Assembly: GCF_003258705.1 (NCBI RefSeq)
Contig: NZ_CP029480.1
Span: 1,860,001 to 1,924,000 of the forward strand
Direction: 5' to 3'
Source of the DNA: Arcticibacterium luteifluviistationis
GTDB lineage: Bacteria > Bacteroidota > Bacteroidia > Cytophagales > Spirosomataceae
Length of the DNA stretch: 64,000 bases
Numbering within the stretch: position 1 is the stretch's first letter; each line of letters begins with the position of its first letter. A program made the translations under genes and the position numbers. Shown one piece after another: positions 51,753 through 60,564 of the stretch. A model generated the notes under the pieces. That model was not told the origin of the DNA. It did no database searches and was given only the letters and a program-made list of their open reading frames with translations.

Positions 51753-52037
51753 GTGACTAAAGCAGAAGCAATTGCAGTGATATCTGACAAAACTGGAATA
51801 GATAAGGCCAGTGTATCAACAACACTAGAAGCCTTTTTTGTAACAGTAAAAGACACATTAGGAAGCGGAGAAGCTCTATATGTTAGAGGGTTTGGAAGTT
51901 TTGTCAACAAGAAAAGAGCCGCTAAAAAGGCCAGGAATATTTCAAAGAAAACAACGGTAACAGTACCTGAACATCATATCCCTAGCTTTAAACCAGCTAA
52001 GGAATTTGTTGATATGATCAAAACTAACATCAAATAA
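51753..52037 (+). CDS. HU/IHF-family DNA-binding protein
   Basis: A 94-residue nucleoid protein that bends DNA. It starts at GTG (51753), giving MTKAEAIAVISDKTGIDKASV. Diagnostic region: GEALYVRGFGSFVNKKRAAKKARNIS, where GFGSF and the following basic arm are the family signature; the proline at the arm tip is seen in TVPEHHIPSFKPAKEF. Single promoter upstream; the TPR gene follows after 5 bases. Confidence 0.94.
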   Translation: MTKAEAIAVISDKTGIDKASVSTTLEAFFVTVKDTLGSGEALYVRGFGSFVNKKRAAKKARNISKKTTVTVPEHHIPSFKPAKEFVDMIKTNIK

Positions 52038-52042
52038 TTATT

Positions 52043-52861
52043 ATGTCTGGCGGATTAGCACCTAGAGGTCACTTTGGAATCATCTTATTGATAGGTATTT
52101 TACTTTCAATAGGCTTATACTTTTTGCCCAAAACCGTAATTAGTACCGATGGTGAATCAAAGGGACAATCCGCCAGTACTTCTTCAGAATCTGAAGATAC
52201 TGAAAGTCACACGGTTCTTAGCCCTGAGCAAGAACAAACACTTACATCAATAAAAACTTCCGAAAACCTGACGGAAGTAGAAATGAACCAGAGTTTGGTT
52301 GATTTTTTTAGAGAGCAGAGCATTTTTGATAGTGCGGCTTACTATTCAGGTATTTTGGCAGAGACTAGTAATACAGAGGCTAGCTGGTTAGAAACGGCCG
52401 ATTTATATTATCAGGCATATTCGTTGACCTTAAGTCCTATTAAAAGAGAGGAGTTTGCCGAGAAGGCAAGAGGGGTCTATCAAAAGGTTTTAGAGATTAA
52501 TCCAAACCAGCTTCAAGCAAAAACGAATATTGCGATGACTTATACCACATCCAGTTCACCGATGCAGGCTATTTTGATGCTAAGGCAAGTGCTGGATGAG
52601 GATCCAAAGTTTATACCCGCTATAATGAGTATGGGTGCCCTCTCTATGCAGTCTGGGCAGTATGATAAAGCAGTGTCTAGGTTTCAGCAGGTTTTGGGGC
52701 TGTCACCTACTAATATAAATGCAAAATTGGGTCTTGCTTACAGTTTAATAGAAACTGGAGAAAAAGACCAAGCGAAAGAGATTCTTATTGAAGTTTCAAA
52801 GTTTGATGTTGGCGAAGTATTGCAAAATGAAATCAACAACACTTTGAAAAGTTTAAACTAA
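52043..52861 (+). CDS. Membrane-anchored TPR protein
   Basis: A 272-residue protein. One transmembrane segment near the N-terminus (about 12-28, FGIILLIGILLSIGLYFLP), then a Ser/Glu-rich stretch (about 38-75) and tetratricopeptide repeats (about 90-268) with patterns such as ARGVYQKVLEINPNQLQAKTNIAMTY-type and QYDKAVSRFQQVLGLSPTNINAKLGLAYSL-type units. Probably a protein-interaction scaffold facing the periplasm or cytoplasm. Only 5 bases separate it from the HU gene, so they share a transcript. No specific role is known. Confidence 0.82.
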   Translation: MSGGLAPRGHFGIILLIGILLSIGLYFLPKTVISTDGESKGQSASTSSESEDTESHTVLSPEQEQTLTSIKTSENLTEVEMNQSLVDFFREQSIFDSAAYYSGILAETSNTEASWLETADLYYQAYSLTLSPIKREEFAEKARGVYQKVLEINPNQLQAKTNIAMTYTTSSSPMQAILMLRQVLDEDPKFIPAIMSMGALSMQSGQYDKAVSRFQQVLGLSPTNINAKLGLAYSLIETGEKDQAKEILIEVSKFDVGEVLQNEINNTLKSLN

Positions 52862-52970
52862 TAATTACTTTTGCGGTTCGATAATAACTAACCTTTTCCC
52901 AAAGGAGTTGTTGTCAAAGAAATTATTTTAAAAAATTGCCCAGTGGGATAGGGTATTTAGCTAATAGATT

Positions 52971-53060
52971 ATGCCTTGCGGAAAGAAAAGAAAAAGACAT
53001 AAAATGTCTACTCACAAAAGAAAGAAGCGTTTAAGAAAAAATAGACACAAGAAGAAGTAA
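52971..53060 (+). CDS. AURKAIP1/COX24-type basic mini-protein (mS38-like), 29 residues
   Basis: The frame encodes 29 residues starting MPCGKKRKRHKMSTHKRKKR and ending RHKKK; about two thirds are Lys or Arg. It matches the short Bacteroidota proteins named AURKAIP1/COX24 domain-containing, homologous to mitochondrial ribosomal protein mS38, whose hallmark is KKRKRHKM...HKRKKRLRK. A ribosomal role is likely from the family and its composition. Its position between the HU/TPR genes and the RNase E/G gene is typical. A hairpin terminator follows. Confidence 0.85.
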   Translation: MPCGKKRKRHKMSTHKRKKRLRKNRHKKK

Positions 53061-53103
53061 TCTTCTTTTGCAACTATAGATTTCAATCTTCTTAAGTAAA
53101 CTA

Positions 53104-53155
53104 GCAGTTAGCAGAGGAGCTATTCAGATAGATCTACCTGTTAACTGCTTTTTTA
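53104..53155 (+). terminator. Rho-independent terminator after the mini-protein gene
   Basis: GCAGTTAGCAG / CTGTTAACTGC, an 11-bp stem with one G-U pair and a 23-base loop, followed by a T-run. It separates this unit from the RNase gene. Confidence 0.75.
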
Positions 53156-53198
53156 TTATTGTATAATACAATTTATCACCCTTAATTCTAACTCAAAT

Positions 53199-54755
53199 TT
53201 GAGCAACGAATTATATATAAGTTCCACGCAGAAAGGCGAGCGGATAGCTCTTTTGCAGGACAAGCGTCTTATTGAATACCATTTCGACAACGCAGAGAGT
53301 CACTTTGCCGTTGGAGATATATATTTAGGGACAGTAAAAAAAGTAGTTTCGGGCTTAAATGCCGCTTTTATTGATATTGGTTATGAGAAAGACGCCTTTC
53401 TTCATTACCATGACCTCAGCCCGAATATTAAGTCGTTAAACGCCTACACCAAAGGTATTTTGAACAAGAAGCCATTCAGTACAAAACTGAAAGGTTTTAG
53501 AATGCAGCCTCAAATTGATAAACTTGGTAAAATAACAGATGTACTAACAAAAGGGCAACCTATTTTAGTGCAAGTAGTTAAAGAACCAATTTCTTCAAAA
53601 GGGCCAAGGCTTTCTTGTGATATATCGATTGCTGGTCGCTATGTGGTTTTAGTACCATTTGCGAATGCTGTTAATATTTCAAAGAAAATTACCAGTAAGC
53701 AAGAGCGTCAAAGGCTTCACAAATTACTATACTCTGTCAAACCAGAAAATTTTGGTGTGATTGTTCGTACTGTAGCCGAGAATAAAGATATTCAGGATTT
53801 ACAGCGTGATTTAGAGGAGTGTGTAGAAAAATGGGAAGCTGGGATTAGAGCATTGAAAAGTGCGAAATCGCGTGATAGAATAGTTACCGAAATGGATCGT
53901 GCAGCTTCTCTTTTGAGAGATATGCTGAATGATGATTTTGATAACATCGTGGTGGATGACAAAGACAACTTTGACAAAATCAGTTCATTTCTTCAAAGCA
54001 TTGCTCCTGAAAAAGCGAAGATTCTTAAGTATCACAATAACACTAAATCAAAGCTGTACGAACACTATGGCATTGAGAAACAGCTAAAATCTTGCTTCGG
54101 GAAGTCGGTTAGTTTACCTAGTGGTGGTTATTTAATTATTGAGCATACAGAAGCTTTACATGTTATTGATGTTAATAGTGGAAATAAGTCAACCAAAGAG
54201 GATGACCAAGAAGCTACAGCAATCAATGTTAACAAAGAAGCCGCCAAAGAGATAGCCAGACAGTTACGCCTGAGAGATATGGGTGGAATTGTGGTAGTTG
54301 ATTTCATTGACATGAAAAAGGCTCAAAACAGACGTGAAATAAACGAAGTTTTGAAGGCGGAGATGAAAGGAGATAGATCAAAGTATACTATTCTTCCTAT
54401 AACTAAATTTGGCCTTGCTCAGATTACACGTCAGAGAGTTAGACCGGAAATGAATATTATTACCAAAGAGAAGTGCCCTACTTGTAGTGGAACTGGTAAT
54501 ATTCAGGCTAGTATTGCTGTCACAGATACTATTGAAAACAATTTGGAGCATTTGATGGAAAAGCAAAATGAGTCTGGCGTGAGCATGATTCTGCATCCAT
54601 TTATATATGCTTATTACAAAGAGGGTTTGGTATCAAGACAGATGAAATGGTTTTTTAAATATAAGAAATGGATAAAACTTACTAAAGATACCTCTTTAGG
54701 AGTAACAGATTTCCACTTTCTGAATTCACACGGAGAAGAAATAGAGCTAGCTTAA
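53199..54755 (+). CDS. rng: Ribonuclease E/G family protein
   Basis: A 518-residue endoribonuclease for rRNA maturation and mRNA decay. It starts at TTG (53199; MSNELYISSTQKGERIALLQ). S1 RNA-binding domain (about 35-130; GDIYLGTVKKVVSGLNAAFIDIGYEKDAFLHY), the DNase I-like catalytic domain with HVIDVNSGNKS and GIVVVDFIDMKK (metal-binding Asp residues), and the zinc-link KCPTCSGTGNI at about 424-434. The C-terminal scaffold of RNase E is absent, so it is an RNase G-type enzyme. Terminator follows. Confidence 0.93.
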   Translation: MSNELYISSTQKGERIALLQDKRLIEYHFDNAESHFAVGDIYLGTVKKVVSGLNAAFIDIGYEKDAFLHYHDLSPNIKSLNAYTKGILNKKPFSTKLKGFRMQPQIDKLGKITDVLTKGQPILVQVVKEPISSKGPRLSCDISIAGRYVVLVPFANAVNISKKITSKQERQRLHKLLYSVKPENFGVIVRTVAENKDIQDLQRDLEECVEKWEAGIRALKSAKSRDRIVTEMDRAASLLRDMLNDDFDNIVVDDKDNFDKISSFLQSIAPEKAKILKYHNNTKSKLYEHYGIEKQLKSCFGKSVSLPSGGYLIIEHTEALHVIDVNSGNKSTKEDDQEATAINVNKEAAKEIARQLRLRDMGGIVVVDFIDMKKAQNRREINEVLKAEMKGDRSKYTILPITKFGLAQITRQRVRPEMNIITKEKCPTCSGTGNIQASIAVTDTIENNLEHLMEKQNESGVSMILHPFIYAYYKEGLVSRQMKWFFKYKKWIKLTKDTSLGVTDFHFLNSHGEEIELA

Positions 54756-54774
54756 GCTGAAATAAAATATTTTA

Positions 54775-54809
54775 AAGTCCTGTTGGTGCTCACCAACAGG
54801 ACTTTTTTT
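54775..54809. terminator. Terminator between rng and the lipoprotein gene
   Basis: AGTCCTGTTGGT / ACCAACAGGACT long stem, 4-base loop, T-run; lies between convergent genes. Confidence 0.85.
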
Positions 54810-54811
54810 GT

Positions 54812-55963
54812 TTAATAGTCGTCGTAGAACCTTTTAATTCGAGAGGTGAATTGTTCGTAAATTGGTCTACTAAATTCAATAAATAATTGTTGTGGTGCTG
54901 GAGGTACTTCTTCTTTGTTCTTAGTTAATGCTAGCTCCTCATCCGTTAAGGCACGTTCGTCACCATTAAAACTAGCCCATTTGTTAATCCAAGTAAATTC
55001 TCCTGGGAATTCTTCCTTCTTTAAGAGTTTATCATTTTGGAAATTAAATATTTCCATGGTCAATAGACCTTTCGATGTGACAATCTTTTTGTTGTCATAG
55101 AATTTGGCTTTTACTTTTGCGTAAATATCCACTTTCTCTCCTTTAACTGTGGCGGTTCCGGTTTTTACACTGTCCACACTTGTTAGTGTTGTTTCTTTTT
55201 TCTCAATGAAGGTTTCACCAACTATGAAATCGGCAAATTCTAATCTTACCACGTGGTCGGGTTCTAACTTGGTAGCTTTTGCTTCTGAAGGAGAGTAGAA
55301 TCTAATAAATTTGTTAATACGTTTGTTTTCCCTAAGAAATTCATCAATCTGCTCCTGAAAGTATTCATGGCTTAGTTGGTATGTTCTAGAATTAATGGTG
55401 GGTTGTTCCACTACTACATGATAAGAGCCTGCATCCAAGGCTTCATCCATTTTAGTTCTAGTGTCTTTAAAGTTTGGAGCAAATTGGAATAACTCTTCAA
55501 AGGAGTTGAAAGCTTCCCTTCCAGCCTCTATAGTTCCTGTGTTCAGCATATTGTTGGCATAGCTATATCTTTCGTTAGCAGCTAAGTCTCTTGTAGCCTC
55601 AGCCTCTTTAAAGTAGGAAGTAGGGCTAACTGCTCTTCTACAAGCAGTGCACCTTGCAATGAGGTCATGCATTTTATTAAGTTTAGAATAATCTTCTAAA
55701 ACTCTTTCCCACCTAAATTGTTGGTTGGCATTTTTTGCAGAACTAATATCTGCTAGTAAATCTTGTTTAGCATAGGAGTAAGCCTCAGGCAAAACAGCCA
55801 AAGACTTTTCGTTGTCAATGTCTTTATTAAGCTTATCTACAGATTGAAGAACTGCATTATAGTAGTCGCCCTTGTCAAGAGCTTTTGTTCCACTTTTACT
55901 ACAGGATAAAATGAAAAGCGAGGCAGTTAATAATATTATTGACCTTTTTAAGATAGCTTTCAT
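54812..55963 (-). CDS. Lipoprotein of unknown function
   Basis: A 383-residue lipoprotein with lipobox ILSC (Cys21-type) after a hydrophobic signal. The N-terminal half is helical (GDYYNAVLQSVDKLNKDIDNEKSL-type, TPR-like units to about 170), with a CTAC pair (about 104-107). The C-terminal half has strands (VVRLEFADFIVGETFIEKK, KVDIYAKVKAKFYDNKKI) and ends with an aromatic, basic tail. I do not recognise it; the TPR-like part suggests protein binding. It stands alone between the RNase and DM13 genes. Confidence 0.72.
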   Translation of the reverse strand: MKAILKRSIILLTASLFILSCSKSGTKALDKGDYYNAVLQSVDKLNKDIDNEKSLAVLPEAYSYAKQDLLADISSAKNANQQFRWERVLEDYSKLNKMHDLIARCTACRRAVSPTSYFKEAEATRDLAANERYSYANNMLNTGTIEAGREAFNSFEELFQFAPNFKDTRTKMDEALDAGSYHVVVEQPTINSRTYQLSHEYFQEQIDEFLRENKRINKFIRFYSPSEAKATKLEPDHVVRLEFADFIVGETFIEKKETTLTSVDSVKTGTATVKGEKVDIYAKVKAKFYDNKKIVTSKGLLTMEIFNFQNDKLLKKEEFPGEFTWINKWASFNGDERALTDEELALTKNKEEVPPAPQQLFIEFSRPIYEQFTSRIKRFYDDY

Positions 55964-56100
55964 GATTGTATTATTAAGGTTAAGAATGATATTAGAATCA
56001 ATTTACTTCATATTAATTTCAATAATCAAAATTAATGAAGTGCTTAACAATTTATTAAAATCAAGAAAGGATTTTATATAACGGTTTAAAATAGTGGGTT

Positions 56101-56541
56101 TTACTGTGTAATAGAAAGTACTGCTGTACCAAAATTAACCTTGAATAACTTACACCAGATTAAAACTGAATTCTGTTTAGAAAGGTCAATCTCTGCGGGT
56201 AAAGTATATTCTAAATTTCCATTATCAACGGTATTGCTGATTTCTACAAAATTCTGTGCTTTAGTATTTTCTGCTAAATATACCCTTAGGTCTGGACCTG
56301 AATCTGTTTTAAAATTTATGAAACGAAGTTTCTTTACTCCGTTTTCTTCATATACCTGAACCATTCCAGAAGTAGGGTGGGCGTCATCTACAAAATCACC
56401 AGTATATAATACCTTTATGGCATCGTTACCCATCGCAATTTCTTCTTCTGTGATAATTTCAGGTGGATTTATCTCTGTTTTATTACAAGAAAGGAATATA
56501 AAAGAGAGAAGTGTAGCTGATAAAAGTATTTTCGATTTCAT
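56101..56541 (-). CDS. DM13-domain lipoprotein
   Basis: A 146-residue lipoprotein (FLSC lipobox). The DM13 domain (about 45-146) shows VLYTGDFVDDAHPTSGMVQVY, LRFINFKTDSGPDLRVYLAE and VLIWCKLFKVNFGTAVL, with the conserved Cys and GP-D-L pattern. DM13 domains are proposed redox or haem-linked sensors, which is not tested here. Monocistronic. Confidence 0.88.
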   Translation of the reverse strand: MKSKILLSATLLSFIFLSCNKTEINPPEIITEEEIAMGNDAIKVLYTGDFVDDAHPTSGMVQVYEENGVKKLRFINFKTDSGPDLRVYLAENTKAQNFVEISNTVDNGNLEYTLPAEIDLSKQNSVLIWCKLFKVNFGTAVLSITQ

Positions 56542-56599
56542 ATTAGAATATAGAACTTTAGAGAAAGATTTTTCGTAAATAAGTGTAAACAGAATAATT

Positions 56600-56809
56600 A
56601 TGAAAAACCTATTAGAAAACTGGACAATTGTTAGATTTACGTATTTAGTAGTCTCTTTGGTTTTTATTGGTCTAGCATTTTTTTACGACCATAGCTTTTT
56701 TCTCTATGTGTTGGGCTTTGGATTTTTATTCCAAACCTTAATGAATGTTGGCTGTAGTAGCGGAAGTTGTAAGAAAACGACGCATTTTAACTACAGACGG
56801 AGGCACTAA
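56600..56809 (+). CDS. Small membrane protein, DUF2892/YgaP-TM-like
   Basis: A 69-residue protein with two membrane segments (about 12-28 and 32-50) followed by a short cysteine motif CSSGSC and a basic tail (HFNYRRRH). The arrangement resembles DUF2892 proteins, often found next to rhodaneses and sulfur metabolism genes, though none is here. Overlaps the convergent SpmAB gene by 4 bases. Confidence 0.75.
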   Translation: MKNLLENWTIVRFTYLVVSLVFIGLAFFYDHSFFLYVLGFGFLFQTLMNVGCSSGSCKKTTHFNYRRRH

Positions 56810-58044
56810 GCAAAAAACATGTAACCAATTAAAATGGCCGCCACAATGCCTATGAAATCGGCAAGTAAGCCATATTGGATGGCGTACCTTACCTTAGTTA
56901 CGCCAACAGAACCAAAATATAGAGCAACTATATAAAAGGTAGTGTCGGTGGTTCCTTGAAAAATACAAACCAGTCTTCCTATAAAGGAGTCTGGGCCGCC
57001 ATTTTCAGGTGCCATAGCTTCTAGCATTAAACCTCTAGCTCCACTTCCTGATAAAGGTCTCATTATAGCTACGGGGAGTGCTTCTACAAATCGGGTATCA
57101 ATTCCAAGGCTGCCTATGACAAAAGCTAGGGCATCCGTTACAGCGTTTAGAACTCCAGAATTCCTTAAAACACTTATAGCTACGAGCATTCCCACTAGGT
57201 AAGGAATGATTTTGACGGCTACATGGAAGCCTTCTTTAGCACCCTGTATGAAAGTGTCAAATATGTCTATTTTCTTTCTTAGCCCCCCAACAATAAAAAC
57301 AACGATGACGGAGAACAATATAAGATTACTATAAACCTTTGAGAAGCCTTCTATTTCTCCTTGGCTAAGTTTTGATAAATACCAAAGCAATAACAATATA
57401 AGAGCAGATATACCTCCAATCCAGCCTATTATGGTTTTGTCCCAAATTTTTATTTTTTGTTTGACCATTAAAACGATAAGACTTATAACTGTAGCGAAAT
57501 ATGTACTTATGAGAAGAGGTATAAATACATCAGAAGGGTCGGAGGCTCCCATGGAAGCCCTATAAGTCATGATATTTATTGGAATGAGCGTCAAACCTGA
57601 AGTTTGAAGCACCAAAAACATGATTTGTGAGTTAGATGCTGTGTCCTTTTTAGGATTGAGTTCTTGTAAGCTTTCCATGGCTTTTAGGCCAAATGGTGTA
57701 GCAGCATTGTCAAGATTCAGCATGTTGGCTGAAAAGTTCATAATCATTTGACCATGAGCGGGATGACCTTTTGGGACTTCAGGGAAAAGTTTGTTAAAAA
57801 ATGGTCCAACAATTCTCGACATAAATCGGATAGCTCCTGCCTCTTCGCCAATTTTAAGAATACCTAAGAATAAGGTCATTATACCTGTTAGAGCTAATGA
57901 TATTTCAAATCCAGTTTTTGCCGAATCGAATATTCCCGAAACTAGGGTTTCGAAAATTAGTTGGTCGTTTAAAAAGAAGTATTTAAATAATGCCACTATC
58001 ATGGCAATAATAAAGAAACCGGACCAGACGTAATTTAAAACCAT
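56806..58044 (-). CDS. SpmA-SpmB fusion, nucleoside-recognition (Gate) membrane protein
   Basis: A 412-residue membrane protein of about eight to ten hydrophobic segments. The N-terminal half resembles SpmA (GILKIGEEAGAIRFMSRIVGPFFNKLFPEVP, ANMLNLDNAATPFGLKAM) and the C-terminal half SpmB (FIQGAKEGFHVAVKIIPYLVGMLVAISVLR, PLSGSGARGLMLEAM, VCIFQGTTDTTFYIVALYFG). Bacillus has two separate proteins for spore maturation. In Bacteroidota, which do not sporulate, the fused form probably is a small-molecule transporter of unknown substrate. Confidence 0.88.
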   Translation of the reverse strand: MVLNYVWSGFFIIAMIVALFKYFFLNDQLIFETLVSGIFDSAKTGFEISLALTGIMTLFLGILKIGEEAGAIRFMSRIVGPFFNKLFPEVPKGHPAHGQMIMNFSANMLNLDNAATPFGLKAMESLQELNPKKDTASNSQIMFLVLQTSGLTLIPINIMTYRASMGASDPSDVFIPLLISTYFATVISLIVLMVKQKIKIWDKTIIGWIGGISALILLLLWYLSKLSQGEIEGFSKVYSNLILFSVIVVFIVGGLRKKIDIFDTFIQGAKEGFHVAVKIIPYLVGMLVAISVLRNSGVLNAVTDALAFVIGSLGIDTRFVEALPVAIMRPLSGSGARGLMLEAMAPENGGPDSFIGRLVCIFQGTTDTTFYIVALYFGSVGVTKVRYAIQYGLLADFIGIVAAILIGYMFFA

Positions 58045-58114
58045 AAAAAAGAAGCTGTCTTAGAATTAATTGTCGAAATTTCGAGCAAATTACTCTATAA
58101 AGCATCGAATTTTA

Positions 58115-58879
58115 ATGAATCAAGTGATTTCTTTGAAAGAAATATTATCTCTATCAATCCTTTTAGTTGTTATGATTTCTTGTGGTTCGGAAGTTGAAAA
58201 ACCAATATCGAGCCCGCCTAAAGAAAGGCTATCTGTTTTGCCTTTGGCAAAAGATTTGGAAATTGGAGAAATGGAGAAAAGTTTGCTGGCACAAGGTCTT
58301 GTTGATATTCAGAAGAACGCTCCTCTAATTTTAGTTGATTTAAAGTATTCTACTACAGATAATTTTTTCGGAAAAGATGTTTACGGAACTCTTGAAAAAG
58401 CTTTTCTTCCTGAAGCTGTTGCGAAAAAGCTTCGTCTAGCCAGCGACAGTTTAATAAGTAAGAGACCAAGCTTGAGGTTAATGGTTTTTGATGCGGTTAG
58501 GCCGCATAAGGTTCAACAAATACTTTGGGATGCTCTTGATAGTCTTCCGGTGAACGTTAGGAAAGCCTATGTAGCTGACCCCGCGGTCGGTTCTTTGCAT
58601 AATTACGGCTGTGCAATTGATTTGAGTATTTATGATGTTTCCAAAGATTCCCTGCTAGATATGGGCACTAAATATGATTATTTTGGCTACTTGGCTTATC
58701 CGAGAAAGGAAATTGAAATGCTGGCTCAAGGCTTATTAAATCAAGAGCAAATAGATAATAGGGAAGTTTTAAGAAGCATAATGATACAAGCCGGCTTTAT
58801 GCCTATAAGTAGCGAATGGTGGCATTTTAACAGTACTACCCTAGTTAGAGCCAAGCAAGATTTTAGTTTGATAAACTAA
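58115..58879 (+). CDS. VanX-like D-Ala-D-Ala dipeptidase lipoprotein (M15)
   Basis: A 254-residue lipoprotein (VMISC lipobox). Peptidase family M15D motifs: MVFDAVRPHKVQQILW, SLHNYGCAIDLSI (His and Asp zinc ligands, S-x-H-x3-G-x-A-x-D) and SSEWWHFN (catalytic Glu and third His ligand). The frame starts 15 codons earlier at TTG, but a lipoprotein signal begins at the ATG at 58115. It likely trims D-Ala-D-Ala dipeptides released during wall turnover. Vancomycin resistance genes are not present nearby, so a salvage role is more likely. Confidence 0.88.
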   Translation: MNQVISLKEILSLSILLVVMISCGSEVEKPISSPPKERLSVLPLAKDLEIGEMEKSLLAQGLVDIQKNAPLILVDLKYSTTDNFFGKDVYGTLEKAFLPEAVAKKLRLASDSLISKRPSLRLMVFDAVRPHKVQQILWDALDSLPVNVRKAYVADPAVGSLHNYGCAIDLSIYDVSKDSLLDMGTKYDYFGYLAYPRKEIEMLAQGLLNQEQIDNREVLRSIMIQAGFMPISSEWWHFNSTTLVRAKQDFSLIN

Positions 58880-59454
58880 AAGAAATCTTTCAAGACAATG
58901 ATAGAATGACTTAAAGGAGTAGCAGTGTTGTTCTTTTTTTAGTTGTCTACGAAGAAACGTCAATCCCAATCCCTTCTAGCTTTATAAATATTTGTTGACC
59001 ACGGCAAGGTGTAAGTTCAACATGCGTTTTATTTATCAGATGAACTCAATGGTTCTCTATGTATAGACTAGAGTCTGATGGGGAGCTCAAATGATTTTAA
59101 AGTCTTGGCAAAGGCATAATTAGCTTAAGCTTCCAGGTATAAAATACCTTTTAGTTTTAGTTGTTTACTTTTTTTAAGGAATGTTTTAATCCTTTCCCCC
59201 CTAATTATGAGGTAGCATTGTTCGGATTTTTATTTTATATCAGTCTAGTTGTCGTTTACAACGGAAGACTATTTTTTATAAACTTCAATTAATCTAATAG
59301 TGCCTTGTCAGCGTATTGAGCTATCAATAAGGGCTTAATGCTGAGTGGAGAGGATGTCAATAACGATAAATACGCAAGGTCTAGGGTGAAACTATCTATG
59401 ATGATTGGGTTGGGGGATTGCATTTTATCTAGTTTAATGTTCTGTTGGTTAGGA
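58880..59454. other. Long intergenic stretch without a credible gene
   Basis: About 575 AT-rich bases between the VanX-like gene and the pheS promoter. A frame from 59338 continues into pheS, but its 59-codon extension is hydrophobic, unlike any PheS N-terminus, and spans the promoter. Small hairpins occur (for example AGGTAT-AAA-ATACCT at 59133-59148 and GTTG-TCGTTTA-CAAC near 59249-59263) with no clear function. Confidence 0.5.
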
Positions 59455-59487
59455 TTGAGACTATTAATTAGTTTCTTTTTATCTTTG
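59455..59487 (+). promoter_or_regulatory. Candidate pheS promoter
   Basis: TTG (59455-59457), 22 bases, TATCTTTG (59480-59487), a full -7 match. Transcription would start near 59494, about 20 bases before the GTG start of pheS. Confidence 0.5.
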
Positions 59488-59514
59488 TGGACTTTTTACT
59501 TAAATCAAATTTCA

Positions 59515-60543
59515 GTGTTAGAGTCAATAAATAGGATACTTCAAGAGGCAGAGGAATGGAAACTTAAAAATTCTGATGATCTAGAAAAATATCGTTTAAA
59601 GTTCTTAAGTAAAAAAGGAGCTTTGAATGAGCTTTTTGAAGAGTTTAAAACGGTTTCTAAAGAGAAGAAAAGAGAGTTTGGTCAAGAGCTTAATAAGTTA
59701 AAGAATAGCTTAGATAGTAAGTATCAAGAACTACAGTCGGAGGTAGTTGAAGAAAAAGGTGAAGCGAATAAGTTTGACTTGTTTCTACCTGCGGTAGGGA
59801 ATGATTTAGGAGCACTCCATCCATTAACTTTGGTGAAAAGACGTATTACGGAGATTTTTGCTAGAATGGGATTTAGTAGTGAGGATGGTCCTGAGATCGA
59901 AACCGATAGATATAATTTTACCGCACTTAATTTTCCTGAGAATCATCCGGCAAGAGAAATGCAGGATACTTTTTTTGTTTCAAAAGGTAAGCAACAGAGT
60001 GATGACGTTTTATTAAGAACGCATACTTCAAATGTGCAGGTAAGGTTGATGGAGAATAATAAACCTCCAATCAGATCTATCATGATAGGAAGAGTTTATC
60101 GGAATGAAGCGATTTCTGCAAGAGCTCATTGTCAATTTCATCAAGCGGAAGGTTTATATATTGACAAAAATGTAAGTTTTCTTGACCTTAAAAATACTTT
60201 GCTTCATTTTGCAAAAGAAATGTTTGGAAAGGATACCAAGATTAGGCTAAGACCTAGTTATTTCCCTTTTACAGAGCCAAGTGCCGAAATAGATATTTCT
60301 TGTTTTATTTGTAAAGGAGAAGGATGTAATATTTGCAAAAAGACGGGTTGGGTTGAGATTGGTGGTTCAGGAATGGTAGATCCCAATGTGTTAGAGAGTG
60401 CAAATATTGACCCGGAAGAATACACCGGATTTGCCTTTGGAATGGGGATAGAAAGAATTGCGATGTTGAAATATGACATTAATGATATAAGACTGTTTTT
60501 TGATAATGATGTAAGGTTTTTAAATCAATTTCAAGGAGCTTAA
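59515..60543 (+). CDS. pheS: Phenylalanyl-tRNA synthetase alpha subunit
   Basis: Charges tRNA-Phe as part of the PheS2-PheT2 tetramer. Class II motifs: GALHPLTLVKRRITEIFARMGF, FNFPxxHPAREMQDTFF-type sequence (LNFPENHPAREMQDTFFV), motif 2 RVYRNEAISARAHCQFHQAEG, and motif 3 GFAFGMGIERIAML. The N-terminal coiled coil (about 10-90) binds tRNA. A cysteine cluster CFICKGEGCNICKKTGW (around 262-278) is seen in the phylum. The GTG at 59515 gives 342 residues starting MLESINRIL; the longer frame is rejected because it crosses the promoter. pheT is not in the window. Confidence 0.93.
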   Translation: MLESINRILQEAEEWKLKNSDDLEKYRLKFLSKKGALNELFEEFKTVSKEKKREFGQELNKLKNSLDSKYQELQSEVVEEKGEANKFDLFLPAVGNDLGALHPLTLVKRRITEIFARMGFSSEDGPEIETDRYNFTALNFPENHPAREMQDTFFVSKGKQQSDDVLLRTHTSNVQVRLMENNKPPIRSIMIGRVYRNEAISARAHCQFHQAEGLYIDKNVSFLDLKNTLLHFAKEMFGKDTKIRLRPSYFPFTEPSAEIDISCFICKGEGCNICKKTGWVEIGGSGMVDPNVLESANIDPEEYTGFAFGMGIERIAMLKYDINDIRLFFDNDVRFLNQFQGA

Positions 60544-60564
60544 TAAAATTTGGATTCGTTTAGA

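Noticed and set aside
58115-58879. VanX-like gene as part of a vancomycin resistance cluster
   Set aside because: No VanH, VanA or VanS/R-type genes are nearby; M15D lipoproteins of this type are common in Bacteroidota.
59338-59514. N-terminal extension of pheS by 59 codons
   Set aside because: The extension is hydrophobic, unlike any PheS, and spans a full TTG-N22-TATCTTTG promoter; the family N-terminus begins at the GTG at 59515.
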